A stretch of DNA of 64,000 nucleotides from Oscillospiraceae bacterium (GTDB lineage Bacteria > Bacillota > Clostridia > Oscillospirales > CAG-272), in the NCBI GenBank assembly GCA_015064505.1, contig SVSB01000001.1, forward strand, positions 1-64,000. The letters run 5' to 3'. Both the position numbers and the translations under genes were made by a program. Below, one piece after another: positions 1 through 7,897 of the stretch. Within the stretch, counting starts at the first letter, position 1, and every line of letters starts with the position of its first letter. The notes below the pieces were generated by a model. It made no database searches, was not told where the DNA came from, and was given only the letters and a program-made list of their open reading frames with translations.

Positions 1-102
1 CATCTTAAAATGCTTGCTCTTTGCGCCCCAATAACCCTTGGCGGCCTTCAGGATCTTATTTCTTCTCTTGCGAGTCGCCATGGCGCCCTTAATTCTTGCC
101 AT
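1..102 (-). CDS. rplT: 50S ribosomal protein L20, N-terminal part (cut by window edge)
   Basis: The first 34 codons are visible and read [20 protein letters not shown] and onward to KSKHFKM; the basic stretch and the [12 protein letters not shown] motif are typical of L20, which binds 23S rRNA early in large-subunit assembly. The gene continues past coordinate 1. It lies directly downstream of rpmI and infC on the same strand, the usual order. In Firmicutes L20 also represses this operon through the infC leader, and a matching attenuator is present here (951-1074). Confidence 0.95.
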   Translation of the reverse strand, partial: MARIKGAMATRKRRNKILKAAKGYWGAKSKHFKM

Positions 103-138
103 TTTATATATTCCTCCGTATTTTCGTTATGTTTGGTC

Positions 139-333
139 TTACTTCTGGATAAGAGTTCTGTAGATAGGTGCAAAGCTCTCGCTGAGAGTGGTGCCCTTAC
201 GCAGATTTCTCTTACGCTTCTGAGTCTTGAGTCCGAGGTTGTGGCGATGCTGAGAGTGGTTGCACTTAACCTTGCCGCTTCCGGTTACGGAAAAACGCTT
301 TGCGGAAGCCTTATGAGTTTTGATCTTTCCCAT
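139..333 (-). CDS. rpmI: 50S ribosomal protein L35
   Basis: 64 residues, beginning MGKIKTHKASAKRFSVTGSG, which is the conserved L35 start; the rest is Lys/Arg rich (KRKRNLRKG) as expected for an rRNA-binding protein of the large subunit. The length equals the usual 63-66 residues. The ATG is preceded by GGAGATATACC, a good ribosome-binding site. It sits 29 bases after infC and 36 bases before rplT in the same operon, so it should be co-transcribed and share the L20-responsive control of the leader. Confidence 0.97.
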   Translation of the reverse strand: MGKIKTHKASAKRFSVTGSGKVKCNHSQHRHNLGLKTQKRKRNLRKGTTLSESFAPIYRTLIQK

Positions 334-362
334 GGTATATCTCCTTGAAAATTATTAGCTTT

Positions 363-935
363 TTAGTTTTCCTTGTTTTCTGTATTCTGCTCGGGCTTTT
401 CCTTTTTAGCCTTCACGGGAGTGTTCTTGAGAGGTGCGAGAACGACGGACATGAATCTGCCCTCCATGACCGGCTTTTTGTCGGCGGCGCCGAATTCGGA
501 AACTGCGTTCTCAAAGCGCTCGATAAGCTCGCGTCCGATCTCCTGGTGGGTCATTTCCCTTCCGCGGAACACAACGATGACCTTGACCTTATCCCCATCG
601 GTGAGAAAACGCTTTGCGTGGTTCACACGGGTGTCAAAATCGTGAGTGTCGATACGGCAGGAAAGCTTAACTTCCTTAACCTTGATGACCTGCTGCTTCT
701 TGCGGGCTTCCTTTTCCTTCTTATCACGCTCAAAGCGGAACTTGCCGTAATCCATTGCGCGGGCAACGGGAGGCACTGCCTGAGGAGCGATAAGCACAAG
801 ATCAAGTCCTCTGTCGTAAGCGTAGGTCTTTGCGGAGTCAAGGCTCTTAACGCCAAGCTGCTCGCCCTCTTCACCGATAAGGCGAACCTCTTTTGCCTTG
901 ATGCTGTCGTTGATAAGCAATTCTTTAGTGCTGAT
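363..935 (-). CDS. infC: Translation initiation factor IF-3, apparent AUC start
   Basis: IF-3 binds the 30S subunit, prevents subunit joining and checks the start codon. The protein carries the N-domain motif LINDSIKAKEVRLIGEEGEQLG, the central VARAMDYGKFRFE linker and a C-domain ending in a Lys/Glu-rich tail. The family N-terminus normally has a few residues before LIN; reading upstream in frame gives ATC AGC ACT AAA GAA TTG, and a GGAGG at 945-949 lies 9 bases before the ATC at 933-935. An AUC start matches the known use of rare start codons in infC for autoregulation. A TTG at 918-920 is the only downstream alternative and has no ribosome-binding site. About 190 residues, near the family norm of 170-185 with a longer tail. 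Confidence 0.93.
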   Translation of the reverse strand: MSTKELLINDSIKAKEVRLIGEEGEQLGVKSLDSAKTYAYDRGLDLVLIAPQAVPPVARAMDYGKFRFERDKKEKEARKKQQVIKVKEVKLSCRIDTHDFDTRVNHAKRFLTDGDKVKVIVVFRGREMTHQEIGRELIERFENAVSEFGAADKKPVMEGRFMSVVLAPLKNTPVKAKKEKPEQNTENKEN

Positions 936-950
936 GGTTTGGCACCTCCA

Positions 951-987
951 AAGAAAAATAAAAATGTGCGAAAAACATTCCGCACAT
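951..987 (-). terminator. Attenuator terminator in the infC leader
   Basis: On the minus strand ATGTGCG (987-981) pairs with CGCACAT (970-964) and is followed by a T-rich run (963-951). It stands between the promoter and infC, so full termination would silence the operon. This is the expected position of the L20-dependent attenuator of Firmicutes. Confidence 0.8.
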
Positions 988-1074
988 CAACACAAACAGT
1001 CCGCAGACTGTGAAAGTATTGGACCGAGCTCGCTGTGCGGCACGGTGAGAACGGAGCGTTCTTCTTCATTTACG
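988..1074 (-). promoter_or_regulatory. Leader RNA of infC-rpmI-rplT with antiterminator (L20-leader-like)
   Basis: The leader segment CCGCACA (complement of 1034-1040) is an exact complement of TGTGCGG (complement of 980-986), which forms the 5' arm of the terminator. The two pairings exclude one another, the logic of an attenuator. A small hairpin CAGTC/GACTG lies between. The assignment to the Rfam L20 leader class is by position and logic; I did not run a covariance model. Confidence 0.65.
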
Positions 1075-1080
1075 TGGCAG

Positions 1081-1109
1081 ATTATAACACCCTTTTTGCG
1101 GCTTGTCAA
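1081..1109 (-). promoter_or_regulatory. Consensus sigma-A promoter of the infC operon
   Basis: TTGACA (complement of 1104-1109), a 17-base spacer and TATAAT (complement of 1081-1086): a perfect match to the vegetative consensus. Confidence 0.9.
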
Positions 1110-1193
1110 GAGCTTTTTTTGATTTTTTTGCCCCTTTATTCAAAATCGTGAGAATCGACAAAGTTTTTGTCGTTTTTTCGTCTCTTTTGCGGC

Positions 1194-1222
1194 TTTACTT
1201 TTCCGTGCGCCGTTGGTATAAT
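1194..1222 (+). promoter_or_regulatory. Extended -10 promoter reading into a possible small RNA
   Basis: TTTACT at 1194-1199, 17 bases, then TGGTATAAT ending at 1222. It faces away from infC but lies 250 bases upstream of lon, with a termination signal in between. Confidence 0.5.
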
Positions 1223-1228
1223 ATCTTC

Positions 1229-1327
1229 ACACTTGCGGCACGGGTCGCCGTCCGCATAAAGCGCAAGCCCTATCCACAGGATCAAGCTTATGATTCGCTC
1301 GGGAACGGTGCTTGTGCTTTTTTCTTT
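1229..1327 (+). ncRNA. Candidate structured small RNA between infC and lon
   Basis: No convincing protein is encoded here. The roughly 100-base stretch starts after an extended -10 promoter, contains a hairpin (1236-1256, GCGG..ACGG with CCGT..CCGC) and closes with a long-range stem GCGCAAGC (1261-1268) with GCTTGTGC (1310-1317, one G-U pair) followed directly by TTTTTTCTTTT. Promoter, folded body and terminator together suggest an independent RNA. It does not show the SRP, tmRNA or 6S motifs I would recognise. It could instead be a long 5' leader of lon that terminates early. Confidence 0.35.
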
Positions 1328-1407
1328 TGTCTTAACCCGTATTTTTGACTTAAATATTAAATTATTTTAAATAATTGTAAAAAACTATAGAATTTTTCGG
1401 TACGCCG

Positions 1408-1416
1408 TGATATAAT
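1408..1416 (+). promoter_or_regulatory. Extended -10 element upstream of lon
   Basis: TGATATAAT (TATAAT at 1411-1416), 56 bases before the lon ATG. The -35 region is weak, so the TG extension probably matters. Confidence 0.55.
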
Positions 1417-1471
1417 GTAACATCTATAGCTATGCTCAGCTGTAGTACCCAAATGAAGAAAGGAACCCATA

Positions 1472-3898
1472 ATGTCCGCAACCGTAGAAACCGTAGATAA
1501 ATATATATTACCCGCAGTTCCCCTCCGCTCCATTGCCGCATATCCCGGTATGCCCATATCCCTGGAGCTTGGGCGCAAGCGCTCTATTGCCGCCCTTGAG
1601 GAAGCAAACGCAACCACGGGTAAGCTTTTCCTTATCCCTCAGAAGGATCCCAACACCGAGCGCCCCTTTGCCGACGATCTTTTCGACGTGGGCTGCATTG
1701 CCAAGATAAAGAGCGTGTCCAAGACCAAGGAAGGCACCGCAAGAGTGCTTTTTGAGTGCGAGGACCGCGCAATGATCACGAACGTTATTCAGCGCAAGGG
1801 CTACATCGCCGCAGAGGGTCTCGTTAAAAAGGTAGCTCTCAAAAGCAACGGCGTGAAATCCGAGGCGCTGATGGGGGAGGCAAGAAAAGCCTTCCAAAGA
1901 ATGGCGGAGCTTACGAGCGGCCTGCCGGATGAGATCAAATTTGCCGTTGACACCGTAAAGGATCCGGGGCTTCTTGCTGATTTCATCGCCGCAAACGCCT
2001 TGAACCGCTTTGAAAGCAAAATAAAGATTCTTTACGAATTCGATCCCATCTGCCGCATTGAAATGCTTCTCCTTTGCATGGAGGAGGAGATCAAGGTGCT
2101 GGAGTACGAGGCAGACATTGCCCGCAAGGTACGCAGTGCCATAGACGATAATCAGCGCGATTACTATCTGCGCGAGCAGCTGAACGTTATCCGCGACGAG
2201 CTTGGCATGAACGACGACGACGAGGACTTCGAGCAGCGCATACGTTCCGCAAAGCTGCCCGAGGAGGTGGAAAGCAAGCTCCTCAAGGAAAATCTCCGTC
2301 TTTCCAAAACTCCCTTCGGCTCTGCCGAGGGCAACGTGCTTCGCAACTACATAGAGACCTGCCTTGAGCTGCCCTGGGGCGTTACCACACCCGAAAGAAA
2401 GAGCCTGAAGCAGGCGCGCCGCATCCTTGACCGCGATCACGAGGGCATTGAGGACGTTAAAAAGAGAATACTTGAATATCTGGCGGTAAGAGAGCTTACC
2501 GATAAGCCCGCAAGCCAGATAATATGCCTTGTTGGCCCTCCCGGTGTTGGTAAGACCAGCGTTGCCCGCTCCATTGCCGAGGCACTTAACCGCAAATACG
2601 TACGCGTTGCTCTGGGCGGCATCAGAGACGAAGCGGATATCAGAGGTCATCGCAAGACCTACGTCGGCGCCATGCCCGGCAGAATTATTGAAGCCATCGG
2701 CCGTGCCGAAACCTCCAACCCCCTTATTCTCCTTGACGAAATAGACAAGCTTGCAAACGATTTCCGCGGAGACCCCGCTTCCGCACTTCTTGAGGTGCTG
2801 GACAGCGAGCAGAACAAATTCTTCCGCGATCATTTCCTTGAGCTGCCCTACGATCTTTCCGGCTGTATGTTCATTGCAACCGCAAACGATCCCTCGGGCA
2901 TCCCCGCTCCCCTTTACGACCGTATGGAGATAATCGAGCTGAAGACCTATACCTACAGCGAGCGTCTTGCCATTGCCAAGCACCACCTTATCCCCAAGCA
3001 GCTTGAAAAGCACGGACTTACCTCCGCACAGCTGAAGATCACCGACGCGGCGATTAACAAGATCATCCGCAGCTACACGAGAGAGGCGGGCGTGCGTAAT
3101 CTGGAGAGAGAGATCGGAAGCATCTGCAGAAAGTGTGCCGCAGGTATAGTGGGCAAGGAATACGAAAAGCTCACCGTTAAGCCCGATAATCTTGCAGAGC
3201 TTCTTGGTCCCGAGAAGCTCATCCCCGAGATGATCCCCGAGAAGGATACCGTTGGTCTCGTAAACGGACTTGCATACACCGAGAGCGGCGGAGCCATGCT
3301 CCCCATCGAGGTCGCTCTGCTTCCCGGCACGGGAAAGATAGAGCTTACGGGCTCGCTCGGTGACGTTATGAAGGAAAGCGCTCATATTGCCGTAAGCTTC
3401 ATCAGAAGCCGCGCGGAGATACTGGGCATAGACCCCGATTTTTACAAAACGAAGGATATCCATATTCACGCCCCCGAGGGAGCGATCCCCAAGGACGGCC
3501 CCAGTGCGGGTATTGCCATGACCGTTTGCCTTGCAAGCGCCCTGACGAACAGACCCGTTGACCGCACCGTTGCAATGACGGGCGAGGTTTCCTTGCTTGG
3601 GCGCGCCATTGCCATCGGCGGCCTTAAGGAAAAATCCCTTGCCGCCCTTCGCGCAGGCGCCAAGACCGTGCTTATCCCCAAGGATAACGTAAGGGATATG
3701 CAGAGATTACCAGATGAAGTAAAGCGCGGCATCTCCTTTATACCCGTTGAAGACGCTGATACGGCCATTGAGCTCGCTCTGCTTTCCGCGGCGGCAAAAA
3801 AGGAGCGCACGGAAAAAAGGGGCGAAACAGATTTTGCTCCCATCCCCTCGAAAAAGAATTACGTACCCCTTAACTGCTCCGCAAAAAATAACGAATAA
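1472..3898 (+). CDS. lon: ATP-dependent protease Lon
   Basis: Cytoplasmic AAA+ serine protease that degrades misfolded and regulatory proteins. The 808-residue protein has the N-terminal LON substrate-binding domain (about 10-210), a coiled helical region, the ATPase with Walker A GPPGVGKT at 355-362 and the Walker B LLDEIDK, and the C-terminal protease domain. The catalytic Ser is in KDGPSAG (Ser678) and the Lys in GGLKEKS (Lys721), matching the Ser/Lys dyad spacing of Escherichia coli Lon (679/722). Length is normal. The ATG follows AAAGGAACCCATA. It is the first gene of a plus-strand run with yihA 12 bases behind, a common arrangement in Firmicutes. Confidence 0.98.
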   Translation: MSATVETVDKYILPAVPLRSIAAYPGMPISLELGRKRSIAALEEANATTGKLFLIPQKDPNTERPFADDLFDVGCIAKIKSVSKTKEGTARVLFECEDRAMITNVIQRKGYIAAEGLVKKVALKSNGVKSEALMGEARKAFQRMAELTSGLPDEIKFAVDTVKDPGLLADFIAANALNRFESKIKILYEFDPICRIEMLLLCMEEEIKVLEYEADIARKVRSAIDDNQRDYYLREQLNVIRDELGMNDDDEDFEQRIRSAKLPEEVESKLLKENLRLSKTPFGSAEGNVLRNYIETCLELPWGVTTPERKSLKQARRILDRDHEGIEDVKKRILEYLAVRELTDKPASQIICLVGPPGVGKTSVARSIAEALNRKYVRVALGGIRDEADIRGHRKTYVGAMPGRIIEAIGRAETSNPLILLDEIDKLANDFRGDPASALLEVLDSEQNKFFRDHFLELPYDLSGCMFIATANDPSGIPAPLYDRMEIIELKTYTYSERLAIAKHHLIPKQLEKHGLTSAQLKITDAAINKIIRSYTREAGVRNLEREIGSICRKCAAGIVGKEYEKLTVKPDNLAELLGPEKLIPEMIPEKDTVGLVNGLAYTESGGAMLPIEVALLPGTGKIELTGSLGDVMKESAHIAVSFIRSRAEILGIDPDFYKTKDIHIHAPEGAIPKDGPSAGIAMTVCLASALTNRPVDRTVAMTGEVSLLGRAIAIGGLKEKSLAALRAGAKTVLIPKDNVRDMQRLPDEVKRGISFIPVEDADTAIELALLSAAAKKERTEKRGETDFAPIPSKKNYVPLNCSAKNNE

Positions 3899-3910
3899 GA
3901 GCCTTATAAA

Positions 3911-4513
3911 ATGATAAAAATCAACGTACAAAACTCAAAGCTTGCCATAACCGCAGGACTTCCCAAGCAGTTTCCCGCTTCGGCAATGCCCCAGATAGCC
4001 TTCTCGGGCAGATCGAACGTGGGAAAAAGCTCCCTTATGAATACCCTTTTGGGCAGGAAGTCTCTTGCAAGAGTTTCCTCCACCCCCGGCAAGACCATTA
4101 CCGTAAACTTTTACGATATCGACGGAAAGCTTTTTCTCGTTGACCTGCCGGGCTACGGATACGCAAAGCGCAGTCCCGAGGACAAAAAGCGCTGGTCACA
4201 GCTTACGGACGGTTTTTTCACCCGTAATCCCCGCATAGATCTGCTTTGCGGAGTTATTCAGCTTGTGGACTGCAGAAGCGGTGCAACCAACGACGATCTG
4301 ATGATGATCGACTTTCTCCGTCAATCGGAGATCCCCTTCGTTATCTGCGTTACGAAAACCGATAAGCTGGGAAAAACCGCCCTAAGTGAAGCCCTTGACC
4401 GTATTGCCGAGGACTGCGAGGTTGCAAGAGAAGAGCTGGTGCCCTTTTCCTCCCTTTCGGGCGCGGGCAAGACCGAGCTCTGGAACCGCATTTATAAGCT
4501 TCTTGAAAGGTAA
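3911..4513 (+). CDS. yihA: Ribosome biogenesis GTPase YihA/YsxC (EngB)
   Basis: TrmE-Era-EngA-type small GTPase needed for late assembly of the 50S subunit. The 200 residues show G1 GRSNVGKSS (about 31-39), the G2 threonine in STPGKT, G3 DLPGYGYA, G4 VTKTDK and a G5-like SSLSGAGK near the end. Length matches the 195-210 norm. It starts 12 bases after lon, with no clear ribosome-binding site, so translational coupling to lon is likely. Confidence 0.96.
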   Translation: MIKINVQNSKLAITAGLPKQFPASAMPQIAFSGRSNVGKSSLMNTLLGRKSLARVSSTPGKTITVNFYDIDGKLFLVDLPGYGYAKRSPEDKKRWSQLTDGFFTRNPRIDLLCGVIQLVDCRSGATNDDLMMIDFLRQSEIPFVICVTKTDKLGKTALSEALDRIAEDCEVAREELVPFSSLSGAGKTELWNRIYKLLER

Positions 4514-4518
4514 CCGAT

Positions 4519-5208
4519 ATGCTTTTAGATCTTTTGCAGGGCGGCTTTGACAGGATGGATATCCTCCGTCTCCTCATATCCCTTCCCTGCATTATGCTGG
4601 CACTTACGGTGCACGAGGTAAGCCACGGCTACGCCGCCTACCGCCTCGGAGACCCCACGGCGCACAACTTGGGCAGACTCAGCCTTAACCCCTTAAAGCA
4701 TCTGGATCCTATAGGCTCCCTTTTTATGCTTCTTGTGGGCTACGGTTGGGCAAAGCCCGTACCCATAAACGTAAGATACTTTAAAAATTACCGCCGCGAT
4801 ATGGCAATAACGGCAGCTGCAGGCCCCTTATCCAACCTTCTGATGGGTATTATCGGCTCTCTTCTGCACGGGTTAAGCGATTCTCTCTTTAATCATCTGC
4901 TTTATCTGCACCCGACGGAGGCACTTTATAACTTCGGCCTTGCCTGCTCCATGCTGCTTTACGTTTTCTCATTCCTTAATTTTTCTCTTTGCTTCTTCAA
5001 TCTTATTCCCATCCCGCCCTTTGACGGAAGCAGGATACTTTTCGTTTTTCTGCCCGACAGGCTCTACTTTGGAATAATGAAGTACGAAAGAATTATTATG
5101 ATAGTCCTTTTGGGACTTATCTGGGCAAATATTATCCCCCTGCCCATCGGAGGCATCTCCGCATCCCTCCACGGCGTGCTCTACGACCTTGCGTACATTC
5201 TTGATTAA
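4519..5208 (+). CDS. Site-2 protease family (peptidase M50) membrane protein
   Basis: 229-residue multi-pass membrane protein with the zinc-binding HEVSH motif at residues 32-36 inside the first membrane helix and the second metal site in NLIPIPPFDGSRI near residue 165, the NPxxPxxDG-like signature of the family. It is the short, PDZ-less form common next to scpA in Clostridia. The substrate is unknown; the family does intramembrane cleavage of regulators or processing of membrane peptides. It starts 5 bases after yihA and ends 11 bases before scpA. Confidence 0.88.
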   Translation: MLLDLLQGGFDRMDILRLLISLPCIMLALTVHEVSHGYAAYRLGDPTAHNLGRLSLNPLKHLDPIGSLFMLLVGYGWAKPVPINVRYFKNYRRDMAITAAAGPLSNLLMGIIGSLLHGLSDSLFNHLLYLHPTEALYNFGLACSMLLYVFSFLNFSLCFFNLIPIPPFDGSRILFVFLPDRLYFGIMKYERIIMIVLLGLIWANIIPLPIGGISASLHGVLYDLAYILD

Positions 5209-5219
5209 AGGACGACGAT

Positions 5220-6026
5220 ATGCAACAGCCAACCCTGAAGCTGGAGATATTTGAAGGCCCCCTTGACCTTCTGCTATCCCTTGTTCACAAAAACAAAATG
5301 AATATCAACGACATCGTCATTTCCGTTATTTGCGAGCAGTATCTTGACTATCTCTCGCAGGCGGAGGCGATGGACGTGGAGCTTGCTTCCGAGTTTATCG
5401 TTATGGCAAGCGAGCTGATGCTTATTAAGAGCAGGATGCTTCTTCCCCGCAAGGAGGAGGACGAGGATCCCCGTGCTCCCCTTGCTGAAGCTCTCCTTCT
5501 TTACGAGCGTGCAAGAGAGGCGGCAAAGGTCATGCTTCCCCTTTACGCGGAGTTTTCGGGCCGCATGGTAAAGGACGAGGACGAGCTTCTTCCCTTGAAC
5601 GAGCTTCCTACGGGTCTTGACCCCGACAGGCTCACCGCCGCTTTTCTTAAGATGCTTGCCCGTATGAAAACAAACGAGACAAGCAGCGAAACGCTTATCT
5701 CCCCCATAGTTAAGGCAAAGCCCGTTCCCGTAAGGAAGATGGCAAATAACATACTTGATCACGTGCGCCAAAGGAAAAAGGCGTCGGTGGTCACGCTTCT
5801 TGCGGGAGCCACCACGAGAGGAGAGCTGGTTGCCTCCTTCATCGCTCTGCTTGAGCTTATAAAGCAAAAGGTACTGCTTCTTTGCGAAACGGAGGAGCAG
5901 GCGGAGAGAGGCGACATAGACTATTCCATATCCCTTATGCTGAATCCCGATGCTGACGGAGATACGGTAATGACCGAATACGACGGCGACGAAGCCGAAA
6001 AGGACCCGGAGGACGAAAATGAGTGA
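5220..6026 (+). CDS. scpA: Segregation and condensation protein A (kleisin)
   Basis: 268 residues beginning with LKLEIFEGPLDLLLSLVHKN, the ScpA signature that binds the SMC neck. ScpA bridges the SMC ATPase heads and, with ScpB, forms the condensin that organises and separates chromosomes. The middle has the usual acidic low-complexity region and the C-terminal winged helix (about 195-245). Unlike many homologues it has an added acidic tail rich in Asp/Glu. Its end overlaps the scpB start by 8 bases, the standard coupling. Confidence 0.96.
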   Translation: MQQPTLKLEIFEGPLDLLLSLVHKNKMNINDIVISVICEQYLDYLSQAEAMDVELASEFIVMASELMLIKSRMLLPRKEEDEDPRAPLAEALLLYERAREAAKVMLPLYAEFSGRMVKDEDELLPLNELPTGLDPDRLTAAFLKMLARMKTNETSSETLISPIVKAKPVPVRKMANNILDHVRQRKKASVVTLLAGATTRGELVASFIALLELIKQKVLLLCETEEQAERGDIDYSISLMLNPDADGDTVMTEYDGDEAEKDPEDENE

Positions 6027-6690
6027 ACAGACCGTAAGTGAAAAAGCAATAGATTGCACCGATGAGGAATTACCCGACATAAACGGTGCTGAAGCGGAGA
6101 ACATAATAGAAGCGGTGCTTTTTGCCGCAGGACATCCCCTTGAATACGCAAAGATCGGCAAGCTTTTCGGCGTAACTCCCACGGAAACGAAAAAGCGCGT
6201 TGCCGCCGTTGCGGAAAAATTCAATGAAAGAAGCGGCGCACTCACTATGCTTGCCCTTGACGATTGCGCACAGATATGCACCCGCGAGGAGTTTGCCCCC
6301 TATATCCGCGACGCTCTCGGCATCCGTAAGGGCGGCAATCTTTCCAACTCCTCCATAGAGACCCTTGCCATCGTTGCATATAATCAGCCCGTTACCCGCG
6401 TTTACGTGGATACGGTGCGCGGCGTTGACTCCTCTTATGCGGTAAATTCCCTTTTGGAGCGCGGCCTTATTGAGGTAGTGGGCAGACTTGACCAGCCCGG
6501 CAGACCCATGCTTTACGGTACCACCCCCGACTTTTTGCGTTGCTTCGGTCTTTCTTCTCTGAAGGATCTGCCCGAGGTGGACGGTGCGGGAAGCGCCCCC
6601 GCCGTGCTGCTTAACCTTACCATTGACGATATGTTGAACGAAACCGAGAATCCCGATACCGCCGAGAACAGCGGCGAAAAAACGGAATGA
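6019..6690 (+). CDS. scpB: Segregation and condensation protein B
   Basis: 223 residues with two winged-helix domains and the conserved block SIETLAIVAYNQPVTR (about 113-128) followed by VNSLLERGLIEVVGR. ScpB dimers hold the ScpA kleisin in the SMC complex. The overlap with scpA and the next gene (4 bases) indicates one translationally coupled operon. The N-terminal and C-terminal extensions are acidic and less conserved. Confidence 0.96.
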   Translation: MSEQTVSEKAIDCTDEELPDINGAEAENIIEAVLFAAGHPLEYAKIGKLFGVTPTETKKRVAAVAEKFNERSGALTMLALDDCAQICTREEFAPYIRDALGIRKGGNLSNSSIETLAIVAYNQPVTRVYVDTVRGVDSSYAVNSLLERGLIEVVGRLDQPGRPMLYGTTPDFLRCFGLSSLKDLPEVDGAGSAPAVLLNLTIDDMLNETENPDTAENSGEKTE

Positions 6691-7379
6691 AGATCTTTTT
6701 GATAATTCTTTACGCCCTGCTGTTTCTTCTGCTGTGCGTTTTCCTCACGAAGGTCAGCTTCCGGATCAAAGCGTCAAGCGACGTTACGATGACCCTTGAG
6801 GTACTATTCCTCAAATTCCCCATTTTTCCGAAAAAGGAAAGCCGACCGAATGCGCGCCGCTTTACAAAAAAAGGACTTGAAAGGCAGATACTGAAGGAAC
6901 GGAAAAAAGCGGACAAGCAAAAAAGAAAAAAAGCGGATAAGGCGGCAAAAAAGGATGCAAAAAAGCAAGCCGCCCCCAAAAAAGGAGCAGAAAAAAAGCA
7001 GAAAATGAGCGTTATCGAAATAATAGAGCTCGTTACTCTGCTCGTAAGAAAGCTGCTTAACCACCTTTCCCGCCGTCTTAAGATAGACGTGAAGCGGTTG
7101 AACGTTACGGTGGCAACGGGGGATGCGGCAAGCACCGCCATTCTCTACGGCGCCGTAAGCGCCGCCGCGGCAGGACTTACGGAGCTGCTTTACACTGCCG
7201 CAAAAACCAAGCTTCCCGATGAAAAAAACGGCGGTGTTTTTGCCGATTTTACGGGCAACAAGACCACCGTTGACATAGAGCTCGTGCTCTCCATGCGCGT
7301 TTATAACGCATTTATCACACTGGTTTCCCTTGCTTATCATTATTTAAAAAAACAATTCTTCGGTAATATGAAAGGATGA
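6687..7379 (+). CDS. DUF2953-type membrane protein
   Basis: 230 residues: an N-terminal membrane helix (about 1-21), a very basic Lys/Ala-rich linker (about 65-105, with runs of KKADKAAKK type) and a C-terminal region that includes the LKIDVKRLNVTVATGDAASTA and YGAVSAAAAGL segments. Clostridia and Bacillus keep a DUF2953 protein next to ytfJ, where a link to sporulation has been suggested; its biochemical role is unknown. Start overlaps scpB by 4 bases and its end overlaps ytfJ by 4 bases. The family assignment is from memory of the sequence pattern and neighbourhood. Confidence 0.7.
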   Translation: MKIFLIILYALLFLLLCVFLTKVSFRIKASSDVTMTLEVLFLKFPIFPKKESRPNARRFTKKGLERQILKERKKADKQKRKKADKAAKKDAKKQAAPKKGAEKKQKMSVIEIIELVTLLVRKLLNHLSRRLKIDVKRLNVTVATGDAASTAILYGAVSAAAAGLTELLYTAAKTKLPDEKNGGVFADFTGNKTTVDIELVLSMRVYNAFITLVSLAYHYLKKQFFGNMKG

Positions 7380-7861
7380 AAGCCATGCCAGACACCACCT
7401 CTACCGGAAAAATAAACGAAATTATGACCGCAGCCCTTGATAAGATCCGCTCCCTCGCGGACGCCCAGACCATCATAGGTGCGCCCATCTCCACCCCCGG
7501 CGGAACCACCGTCATCCCCGTTTCCAAGGTTTCCGTAGGCTTTGCCTCCGGCGGACTTGATTACAACGGTAAAGCACCCGAGAAGGCAAAGAATTTCGGC
7601 GGAGGAGGCGGAACGGGCATCAGCGTTACTCCCGTTGCCTTCCTCGTTATCTCCCCCACGGGCGCCGTTGAGATGCTCTCCGTGAACACGGCGGCTGACC
7701 CCGTTGAGAAGATCGCTTCTCTCGTTGACAAAACACCAGACATAGTGGAGCGCCTCAAGGCAGTTTTTGCAAAGAAAAAGGACGGAAGCGCACCTTCCGC
7801 AGAGGCTACCGCAACGGAAGCACCCGCGGATACCGCCGCAACGGAAAACCCCGTAGCTTAA
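7376..7861 (+). CDS. ytfJ: GerW/YtfJ family sporulation protein
   Basis: 161 residues with the family core IIGAPISTPGGTTVIPVSKV followed by VGFASGGLDY and a Gly-rich GGGGGTGISVTPVAFLV segment. In Bacillus YtfJ/GerW is made in the forespore and is needed for germination by some receptors. The C-terminus is an Ala/Thr/Glu-rich tail beyond the core. Two in-frame starts are possible, at 7376 (overlapping the previous stop) and 7385; neither has a strong ribosome-binding site, so coupling is likely. Confidence 0.88.
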   Translation: MKAMPDTTSTGKINEIMTAALDKIRSLADAQTIIGAPISTPGGTTVIPVSKVSVGFASGGLDYNGKAPEKAKNFGGGGGTGISVTPVAFLVISPTGAVEMLSVNTAADPVEKIASLVDKTPDIVERLKAVFAKKKDGSAPSAEATATEAPADTAATENPVA

Positions 7862-7863
7862 GC

Positions 7864-7896
7864 GTATGAGTACTCCCCTTTGGGGCATACTCGTAC
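7864..7896 (+). promoter_or_regulatory. Stem-loop ending at the start codon of the carboxypeptidase gene
   Basis: GTA-GAGTA-CCCC pairs with GGGG-TACTC-TAC around a TTT loop, with small internal mismatches. The stem ends 1 base before the ATG at 7898 and contains the only GGGG that could serve as ribosome-binding site. No T-run follows, so it is not a terminator; it may limit or time translation. Confidence 0.45.
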
Positions 7897-7897
7897 T

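Noticed and set aside
1508-3469. Long open frame antisense to lon
   Set aside because: It lies fully opposite a certain gene with intact active-site motifs; the frame is open only because of the lon codon bias, and no ribosome-binding site or family motif is seen.
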